A stretch of DNA of 52,402 nt, from positions 1 to 52,402 of the forward strand of contig CANNCQ010000017.1 of assembly GCA_947503135.1 (NCBI GenBank). The letters run 5' to 3'. Shown here piece by piece: positions 43,420 through 50,218 of the stretch. The translations under genes were made by a program, and so were the position numbers. Below the pieces are notes generated by a model, which was not told the DNA's origin, did no database searches, and saw only the letters and a program-made list of their open reading frames with translations. How positions within the stretch are numbered: position 1 is the stretch's first letter; each line of letters begins with the position of its first letter. The DNA comes from an uncultured Aquimarina sp. GTDB taxonomy: Bacteria; Bacteroidota; Bacteroidia; Flavobacteriales; Flavobacteriaceae.

Positions 43420-44634
43420 TCAATCAACAATAGCCAAAGCAGCTAAATAGCCTGAGGTCCAAGCGTTTTGAAAGTTAAATCCGCCTGTTATTGCATCAAT
43501 ATTTAAAGCCTCTCCAACTATGTAACAATTTGGTAGTTTATTTGCTTTAAATGTTTTGAAGTTAATTTCTTTAAGGTCAACACCACCTGCAGTAACAAAT
43601 TCATCTTTAAATGTACTCTTACCTTCTATTTTGAAAGTACCTAGCGTTAATTGTGATGCTAAGTCAATTAATTGTTTTTTGTTGGCATCTGCCCAACGTT
43701 GTTTATCGGTTATATTACTTGCTAATATTAATTGCTCCCACAAGCGCTTTGGTAAATTGAATAATGGATTCTTACTAATGAATTGACGTGAATTCTCCCT
43801 CTTTTCTTCTAACAAATATTCTTTACAGCTTTCAAAATTCTCTGTGTTTGTCCAGTTGATTTGCAAATCAAATTTGTAATCTAATTCATTTAATTTCCTA
43901 GCTCCCCATGCCGATAGTTTTAATATTGCCGGACCGCTAAAACCCCAATGAGTAATTAAAACGGGGCCCTCATTTTTTAATTTGACTTGCTTAATTGCCA
44001 CCTTTAATTTTAAAGCAACTCCTGGCAAACTTTTAATTCTACTATCATTACAATTAAAAGTAAATAACGATGGAACTGGTTTTATCAAATTTATTCCAAG
44101 ATTTTCCAATTGCTTCCACGTTTTAGTTTGACTCCCTGAAGCAATCACTAATTTCTTAGTTCTAAACTGCTTACTACTCTTAGTAATCAATTTCCAATCA
44201 TTGTTTTGAAGTGGATTAAAATTAGTCACTAATTCGGAAGTGAGTACTTCAATATTAAATTTTAAAGTTTGCTTCAAAAAGCAATCAATAATAGCTTGGG
44301 AAGAATTTGAAACAGGAAACACCCTACCATCTCCTTCGATATTTAATGGCACCCCTCTATCCTCAAACCACTCCATAACATCGCCTGTCATAAAATTATG
44401 AAAAGGCCCTTTTAACTCTTTTTCTCCTCTAGGATATTTTTTAGTAAGTTCATTAGGTATAAATTCCGCATGTGTAACATTACAGCGTCCGCCTCCTGAG
44501 ACCTTAACCTTTTGCAACACTTCTCTTCCACGCTCAAGGATTAAAATTTTTAATGCAGGGTTTCTCTCTGCTACATTAATTGCCGTAAAAAAGCCAGAAG
44601 CACCACCGCCAATTACAATAAGGTCATATATCAT
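43420..44634 (-). CDS. BaiN/HI0933-family FAD-dependent oxidoreductase
   Basis: 404 residues. The FAD-binding GGGASG (9-14) and GGGRCNVTH (47-55) are the HI0933 signatures. The C-terminus carries VTAGGVDLKEI and GEALNIDAITGGFNFQNAWTSG, where flavin contacts recur. Family members are flavoproteins of mostly unknown substrate; BaiN reduces bile-acid intermediates. The start overlaps the end of the phosphodiesterase gene by 4 bases (ATGA). Confidence 0.9.
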   Translation of the reverse strand: MIYDLIVIGGGASGFFTAINVAERNPALKILILERGREVLQKVKVSGGGRCNVTHAEFIPNELTKKYPRGEKELKGPFHNFMTGDVMEWFEDRGVPLNIEGDGRVFPVSNSSQAIIDCFLKQTLKFNIEVLTSELVTNFNPLQNNDWKLITKSSKQFRTKKLVIASGSQTKTWKQLENLGINLIKPVPSLFTFNCNDSRIKSLPGVALKLKVAIKQVKLKNEGPVLITHWGFSGPAILKLSAWGARKLNELDYKFDLQINWTNTENFESCKEYLLEEKRENSRQFISKNPLFNLPKRLWEQLILASNITDKQRWADANKKQLIDLASQLTLGTFKIEGKSTFKDEFVTAGGVDLKEINFKTFKANKLPNCYIVGEALNIDAITGGFNFQNAWTSGYLAALAIVD

Positions 44635-45308
44635 AATAAATCAGGAAAATCAGAGATTATACCATTTACTGACAGCGATTTCATTTTAGTTATATTTTTT
44701 GGTTTATTTACTGTCCAAACATATACTTGGATATTTTTTGAGCTAGCATATGCAACAATACTTGTTTTTACCTTATTAAAAGCAATATAAATAGCAGAAC
44801 ATTTATCATCTACTGCTTGTATTAACGCTTTAAATGCTTTTTTACTTACTATAATACCCGTATTAATACTAGGGTTTATTTGTTTCACTTTATTCAGTTT
44901 ACTACGCTTAAAACTAGAAACTAGTAATGATTTGTAGGTCCATTTTGTTTGCTTTACATACTTAGTAACTATATTAGCTACTTTCAATGCAGTCCCTTTT
45001 CCTTTAAGCTCAATATGTATAGTACATTTGTTTTCACAGAAAATCAATACTTCTTCTAACGTTGCAATATTATGTCCCCCACGGACAGTTACTAGTTGAA
45101 GTTCACTCAGCGTTAATTCTCTAACTTTTCCTTGCCCTTTTGTCGTTCGATTAATTGTTGAATCGTGGATAACGACTATTTCACCTGTTTTGCAAACATG
45201 TACATCAATCTCAACTGCATCTACCCCCAATTGAATTGCTTTTTCAATCGATGCTATTGTGTTTTCCGCAACATAACCCTTAGCCCCTCTGTGCCCAATT
45301 TTTTGCAT
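44631..45308 (-). CDS. Glycerophosphodiester phosphodiesterase
   Basis: 225 residues without signal peptide, thus cytosolic. GHRGAKGYVAENT (5-17) with catalytic H6/R7, EIDVHVCKTGEIVVIHD (33-49) with metal ligands E33, D35 and general acid H48, and IHIELKGKG complete the TIM-barrel active site. It hydrolyses deacylated phospholipids to glycerol-3-phosphate. Between trmN6 and the flavoprotein with gaps of 3 and -4 bases. Confidence 0.92.
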   Translation of the reverse strand: MQKIGHRGAKGYVAENTIASIEKAIQLGVDAVEIDVHVCKTGEIVVIHDSTINRTTKGQGKVRELTLSELQLVTVRGGHNIATLEEVLIFCENKCTIHIELKGKGTALKVANIVTKYVKQTKWTYKSLLVSSFKRSKLNKVKQINPSINTGIIVSKKAFKALIQAVDDKCSAIYIAFNKVKTSIVAYASSKNIQVYVWTVNKPKNITKMKSLSVNGIISDFPDLL

Positions 45309-45311
45309 GGA

Positions 45312-46028
45312 TTACAGTTTTAAATAAAAATCTTTTACCAAATCAATATACTCAGCAGTGTATTTATGTCTAGATATTTCAATAACTAATTCCGAAATAT
45401 CAACCGCTTTTTTTTCAAAGCCAAACTGCATTAAACTGCGTTTTATAGGACTCTCAGAATTACCTTTTACACGTGTTATCCGCTGTGGATGCAAATGCAT
45501 GCGTTCTGCAATTTCTATAGCTTGCTTTTCTTTATCAAAAGGTATTATTAACGCAAAATTACCTTGGTCATTTAACAGTTTAGAAGCTCCATAAAACAAA
45601 TGCTCAAAGGGTAGTGCTTCTTCAAAGCGCGCTATATTTCGCGATTCATCAGTTGATTTTTGACTTGAAGAAAAAAAAGGAGGATTACTTATAATTAAAT
45701 CATAGGTTAGATCTTCGACTTCTTGAAAATATTCTTGAAACGAAGCGTGAAAGCAAAATAATCTATCTGCCCAAGGAGCATTCTCAAAATTATCAACCGC
45801 TTGTTGAAATGCATTTTGATCAATTTCTATAGCTTCAATCTCTGAGTTAGAATAACGCTGTGCTAACATTAAGGAAATTACGCCTGTACCCGAACCAACA
45901 TCTAAAATAGTATCAGGAATGCCATTATATTGAACCCAAGCACCTAGCAATACACCATCCGTGCCTACTTTCATAGCACATTGATCTTGCTTTATTGAGA
46001 ATTGCTTAAATTGAAAAGGAGCTGACAT
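45312..46028 (-). CDS. trmN6: tRNA1(Val) adenine(37)-N6-methyltransferase (YfiC type)
   Basis: 238 residues. FKQFSIKQDQCAMKVGTDGVLLGAW at the start is typical of YfiC. SAM motif I is LDVGSGTGVISL (42-53), and the N6-adenine catalytic motif is NPPF (115-118) in IISNPPFFSSS. It methylates A37 of tRNA-Val. It lies in a run with rimM and rpsP upstream, both translation-related. Confidence 0.9.
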   Translation of the reverse strand: MSAPFQFKQFSIKQDQCAMKVGTDGVLLGAWVQYNGIPDTILDVGSGTGVISLMLAQRYSNSEIEAIEIDQNAFQQAVDNFENAPWADRLFCFHASFQEYFQEVEDLTYDLIISNPPFFSSSQKSTDESRNIARFEEALPFEHLFYGASKLLNDQGNFALIIPFDKEKQAIEIAERMHLHPQRITRVKGNSESPIKRSLMQFGFEKKAVDISELVIEISRHKYTAEYIDLVKDFYLKL

Positions 46029-46045
46029 GAGAAACGATTATATTC

Positions 46046-46576
46046 CTACAAATATAAGTCAATAAGTCCCTCTGGAGTATTTACAAAAAGTTCTTTTTTG
46101 TTTTTGTCTAATTTATGAATGAATTCATCATTCATAGGAATCAATATTTGTTTCCCTTGATAATCAATTTCAAATAATGCCTGCGTAGTGGTGTCATTAA
46201 CACCTGAAATAACACCTATATCCCCTCTGTTAACATCGATAACTTTATAGCCGATAATTTCATGGAAATAAAACTGATCTTCTCCCATTTCTGGAAGTAA
46301 ATCTAAAGGCAAATATAAACTTGATTTAATTAAATCATCTGCATCTTGCTCAGTATCTACGTCTTCGAATTTAATTCTTAACATTTGTGATCTGTGAAGC
46401 ATACATTTATCAATAAAAAATGGAACCATATTATTGTTGTATTCAACAAAAACAGATTCCATTTCTAAATATTGCGAAGGGTCATCTGATTCTAACTTAA
46501 CTAAAACCTCCCCTTTAAAACTAAACTTACTAACGATTCTGCCTAAATAGAAACAATCTTCTTTACGCATAATCAC
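46046..46576 (-). CDS. rimM: Ribosome maturation factor RimM
   Basis: 176 residues. N-terminal RimM beta barrel (DCFYLGRIVSKFSFKGEVLV) and C-terminal PRC barrel (IGYKVIDVNRGDIGVISGV, GKQILIPMNDEFI). It binds S19 during 30S maturation. It follows rpsP by 11 bases, the usual rpsP-rimM order. Confidence 0.95.
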   Translation of the reverse strand: MIMRKEDCFYLGRIVSKFSFKGEVLVKLESDDPSQYLEMESVFVEYNNNMVPFFIDKCMLHRSQMLRIKFEDVDTEQDADDLIKSSLYLPLDLLPEMGEDQFYFHEIIGYKVIDVNRGDIGVISGVNDTTTQALFEIDYQGKQILIPMNDEFIHKLDKNKKELFVNTPEGLIDLYL

Positions 46577-46587
46577 TTTACTTTAGA

Positions 46588-47109
46588 TTATTCTTCTTCA
46601 CTTGACGCTGTTTCAGCCTCAGCTGCTTCAGCTTTAGCTGCTGCTTCTGCCTCCGCTAATTGTGCTGCTGCATCAGCTTCACGTTTTGCATTAACCGCTT
46701 TTTCAGCTTCAATAATTTTAGCTTTTTCAGCTTCAGCTTCTTTAGCTAAACCGTCTTTAGCTGCGTTTACACTTCCTTCTTTTTCAGAAACCCAAGCTTG
46801 AAATTTTTCATCCGCTTGCTCTTGTGTTAAAGCGCCTTTAGCAACTCCTCCTAAAAGGTGTTTTTTAAGCAATACTCCTTTTTGAGAAAGTAAATTTTTT
46901 GCAGTAGCAGTTGGTTGCGCTCCATTCTGTAACCATTTTACTGCGGAATCTACATCTAGTTCTACTGTAGCAGGATTTGTGTTAGGGTTATAAATACCTA
47001 TTTTTTCCAAGTATTTACCATCTCTTTTAGCTCTTGCATCAGCTGCAACAACCCAATAAAAAGGCTTCCCTTTCTTTCCGTGTCTTTGTAATCTTATCTT
47101 AACAGACAT
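46588..47109 (-). CDS. rpsP: 30S ribosomal protein S16 with long Ala/Glu-rich tail
   Basis: 173 residues. The first 80 are ordinary S16 ([40 protein letters not shown]). The remaining 90 or so form a helical, Ala/Lys/Glu-rich extension ending [11 protein letters not shown]. Typical S16 has 80-90 residues; I recall tails of this kind in other Bacteroidota. First gene of rpsP-rimM. A -7 box lies at 47155-47162, inside a spaced inverted repeat. Confidence 0.96.
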   Translation of the reverse strand: MSVKIRLQRHGKKGKPFYWVVAADARAKRDGKYLEKIGIYNPNTNPATVELDVDSAVKWLQNGAQPTATAKNLLSQKGVLLKKHLLGGVAKGALTQEQADEKFQAWVSEKEGSVNAAKDGLAKEAEAEKAKIIEAEKAVNAKREADAAAQLAEAEAAAKAEAAEAETASSEEE

Positions 47110-47146
47110 ATAATTTTATTTTTGAGGTACTCGACCCCGATTATAA

Positions 47147-47187
47147 TTAAGGCGCAAAAATACATAAAATATATTAGTGCGCCTTAA
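47147..47187. promoter_or_regulatory. Spaced inverted repeat around the rpsP -7 box
   Basis: TTAAGGCGC (47147-47155) and GCGCCTTAA (47179-47187) are perfect 9-base arms 23 bases apart. Between them, on the minus strand, lies TATTTTTG (47162-47155), which shares its last base with the left arm. Either a protein-binding operator for rpsP-rimM or the terminator of the OmpA/PD40 gene ending at 47209; the A-rich flanks allow the latter. Confidence 0.5.
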
Positions 47188-47208
47188 AAAATATAGAAAA
47201 GAAGTAAG

Positions 47209-49194
47209 TTATTGCTTTACTATTATAAATTCACTTCTTCTATTAAGTTGATGTTCTTCTTCAGTACAATCAATACCATCAGCACATCCATTTGTAAGCT
47301 GTGTTTCACCGTATCCTTTACCGGTTAAACGAGCACTAGAAATACCTCCTTTATTAATTAAGTATTGGATTGTACTCTTATTTCTTCTAGTACTTAAGTC
47401 TATGTTGTAATTATAAGGAGCTCTACTATCAGTATGGCTTCTTACATCTATTTCCATATTCGGGTATTCTCGCATAACAGCAATTACTTTTTGTAATTCT
47501 ATTTCTGCATCAGGACGGATAAACGATTTATCAAAATCAAAATATATAGGATTAAGTTGCAACAACTTCGCTAAATCATCACCTAGTTTAGCTTTGAAAA
47601 CACCAATTTCAGGATCCCCTTTTCTTAACTGTAGTGGTTGATTATGTTTTAATTCGAAAACTCCTGTAGATGCAAAATCAACTTCAGTTCTCTTATATTC
47701 TTGCTTAAAAGCCCTAATAACATATTCTTTACCACAAGTAATTGGAAGGCTATATTTTGCATTTACATCAGCTATGATACTAGTTAACTCCTTCATGTTT
47801 TCATCAAACAAGGTAACTTTAGCTCCTGGAATAATTTTTCTTGAGTCAGCATCGGTAACAACTCCCTCCAAATACTGATTACAATTTACAATTAATGGTT
47901 CCTTTTGAGAGAAGCTATATATATCATCATTCCCATGCCCACCTGGTCTGTTACTAGTAAAATAACCAAGCTCAGTATCTTTATCTATTATAAATGAAAA
48001 ATCATCAGTTGGGCTATTTATAGGCTTTCCTAAATTATATGGAAAGTCTTTAAATTTCTTATTACTTGGTGTAGCCACAAAAACATCAAGACCTCCCAAA
48101 CCAATATGCCCATCACTAGAAAAATACAGCTTACCATCTTTACTAATAAAAGGAAAAGTTTCTCGTCCTTCCGTATTTATTGACTTTCCTAAATTCACAG
48201 GCTTACCGTAATTATTTCCCCCTTTAATAGTTACATAAAACAAATCTGACAAGCCAGTCGTACCTGGCATATCACTTGCGAAATACAATTTAGTTTCATC
48301 GACTGACAAGGCAGGGTGCGCTACTGAATAATTATCACTGTTAAACGGTAATTCAACAACGTCTGTCCATTTACCATTTTTACCTCTGCTAGCCTTATAT
48401 AGTTTTAATAAAGTAGTACCCTCACTATTTGATTTTACTCTTTTCTTAGTGAAATTATTTCTTGTAAAATACATTGTATTACCATCTCTTGTAAAAACTG
48501 TAGAGGACTCATGCAATTTTGTGTTTACAGTACCACCTAACTCATTTACTTCAGCTAGTAAATCTGTAGAATTTTTACTTTCTCTCTTTGAACTATATAA
48601 ATCTAAAAAAGGTTCTTGAGTCCATTTATGAATTGCTCTTGCTCCTCCCAATGCTCTCGAAGAAGCAAAAACGATTGCATCATCCCTCATAAAACTAGGT
48701 CCAAAATCAGATAATTCCGAGTTTATAGGTAAATTTTTAATCTCAAATTTTCCCGATTGTAATTCAATAAGGTTTAAATAATCTTGTTTATCAATAAATA
48801 AATTCGCTCTTTTCTCTGTTCTTCCTGTCTGTTTATAAAACTCTCTCATAACAGTATCGGCCAATTCATATTGCTTCATACTCTTTAATGATTGAGAATA
48901 CCTAAATAAATATTCCGAATCTAAATCTTTTCTATAATCGTAATACAGCTTAGCATACCATTTAGATGCTTTTTCTAATTCTGCATTAAAATAATAAGAA
49001 TCTCCTAGTTTTTGACATATATCTTTTGACTGATATCCATTATCGACTACCTGTAAATATATATTACGTGCATCGACATAAGAAAAATTATTAAACTCCT
49101 TATTTGCTTTTTCCAAACGTTTTTCTTGCCCATAAAAGCTCGTAAAACAGCACAATAAACTCAGCAATAATGTATATAAATAATTGTTTTTCAT
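47209..49194 (-). CDS. OmpA-family lattice protein with TPR, PD40 and carboxypeptidase-regulatory-like domains
   Basis: 661 residues. Signal peptide (to about FYGQ), TPR-like helices (about 25-125), PD40 beta-propeller repeats (FGPSFMRDDAIVFASSR, HPALSVDETKLYFASDMPG, FPFISKDGKLYFSSDGH), a carboxypeptidase-regulatory-like beta domain (about 440-510), and a C-terminal OmpA peptidoglycan-binding domain (PIYFDFDKSFIRPDAEIEL, DVRSHTDSRAPYNYNIDLS). It probably links an outer-membrane complex to the cell wall. It follows the PorP/SprF gene by 11 bases, a pairing repeated across Bacteroidota together with type-B-CTD adhesins. Confidence 0.9.
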   Translation of the reverse strand: MKNNYLYTLLLSLLCCFTSFYGQEKRLEKANKEFNNFSYVDARNIYLQVVDNGYQSKDICQKLGDSYYFNAELEKASKWYAKLYYDYRKDLDSEYLFRYSQSLKSMKQYELADTVMREFYKQTGRTEKRANLFIDKQDYLNLIELQSGKFEIKNLPINSELSDFGPSFMRDDAIVFASSRALGGARAIHKWTQEPFLDLYSSKRESKNSTDLLAEVNELGGTVNTKLHESSTVFTRDGNTMYFTRNNFTKKRVKSNSEGTTLLKLYKASRGKNGKWTDVVELPFNSDNYSVAHPALSVDETKLYFASDMPGTTGLSDLFYVTIKGGNNYGKPVNLGKSINTEGRETFPFISKDGKLYFSSDGHIGLGGLDVFVATPSNKKFKDFPYNLGKPINSPTDDFSFIIDKDTELGYFTSNRPGGHGNDDIYSFSQKEPLIVNCNQYLEGVVTDADSRKIIPGAKVTLFDENMKELTSIIADVNAKYSLPITCGKEYVIRAFKQEYKRTEVDFASTGVFELKHNQPLQLRKGDPEIGVFKAKLGDDLAKLLQLNPIYFDFDKSFIRPDAEIELQKVIAVMREYPNMEIDVRSHTDSRAPYNYNIDLSTRRNKSTIQYLINKGGISSARLTGKGYGETQLTNGCADGIDCTEEEHQLNRRSEFIIVKQ

Positions 49195-49205
49195 CTGTAT
49201 ATTAT

Positions 49206-50165
49206 TTAAAAGAAACGTGGTGTTATAATACGTGAATATTGTTTAAATAACTCAAATCGCATTAAAATTTCAAAACTACCATCATCAAATGTCGTATCCC
49301 CCAGCTCTGTTACTTCTTTATCATAAGCAAAACCAATCATTAAAGCATCGGATACGTTAAAACCTATTAAACCACTAAAAGCCGCATCCCATCTGTAAGC
49401 CGCCCCTAAAGTAAGTTTTTCATAAAGCAAGAAATTCGCAGAAAGATCTACTTGTAATGGTGCTCCTGAAACAAGTTTAACAAGTGCTGCTGGCTTAAAT
49501 TTTAAATCACTACTTAAATCAAACACATAACCCGATGTTAAATAAAAATTTAAACGCTCTTCAGCAATAAAGCTATTTGCAGAAGCAGAATTTACATTAC
49601 CCTCATCAAAATGACGCGTTTCTAATAAATTAGGAACACTCAAACCTGCGTAAAATTTATTTGTTCTATACAAAAAACCCAAACCTACATTAGGACTAAA
49701 TCTATTGTCTATATTCTGAAAACTAGCATCGTCAGCTCTAGATGTAAAGAAATTTAACCTATCAAAATCAACATTTAATAAATGAGCTGTCGCCTTTAGC
49801 CCAAAACTCAATTTACCATTTTCTGATGTTGGTATGGTATAAGAAAAATCTAATGACATATAAGTCTCTTCAGAAGGGCCTATTTCATCCCGAATTATGG
49901 ATCCACCTAAACCAACTCTCCCTGAACCTATTGGAGAATGCAGTGATAGTGTCTGTGTCCTTGGAGCACCATCAAGGCCCACCCATTGGCTTCTGTGCAA
50001 CCCAACAATACTTAACACATCTCTACTTCCCGCATAGGCAGGATTTATTGATAATGTATTGTACATATATTGTGTATACTGTGCATCTTGCTGCGAATAA
50101 CCCTGAACACTAATCATGGCAAACAATAACGCAAAACTTGCTAATTTAAAATAGTATTTTCTCAT
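49206..50165 (-). CDS. PorP/SprF family type IX secretion outer-membrane protein
   Basis: 319 residues. After the signal peptide (to GYSQ) comes the family start QDAQYTQYMYNTLSINPAYAG, then a beta barrel with alternating strands, ending in a terminal aromatic (RIITPRFF). SprF is needed for export and attachment of the gliding adhesin SprB in F. johnsoniae; this paralogue sits just downstream of a type-B-CTD adhesin gene and likely serves it. Confidence 0.92.
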   Translation of the reverse strand: MRKYYFKLASFALLFAMISVQGYSQQDAQYTQYMYNTLSINPAYAGSRDVLSIVGLHRSQWVGLDGAPRTQTLSLHSPIGSGRVGLGGSIIRDEIGPSEETYMSLDFSYTIPTSENGKLSFGLKATAHLLNVDFDRLNFFTSRADDASFQNIDNRFSPNVGLGFLYRTNKFYAGLSVPNLLETRHFDEGNVNSASANSFIAEERLNFYLTSGYVFDLSSDLKFKPAALVKLVSGAPLQVDLSANFLLYEKLTLGAAYRWDAAFSGLIGFNVSDALMIGFAYDKEVTELGDTTFDDGSFEILMRFELFKQYSRIITPRFF

Positions 50166-50180
50166 ATCTAAAAATCTTAG

Positions 50181-50208
50181 ATATCAGGGCTCTGTAAAGC
50201 CCTGATAT
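50181..50208 (-). other. Strong stem-loop between adhesin and PorP/SprF genes
   Basis: ATATCAGGGCT and AGCCCTGATAT form an 11-bp perfect stem with a 6-base loop 10 bases after the adhesin stop. The minus strand continues CTAAGATTTTTAG, not a clean U-run, so partial termination or mRNA processing is more likely than full termination. Confidence 0.6.
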
Positions 50209-50218
50209 TAACTTATTT

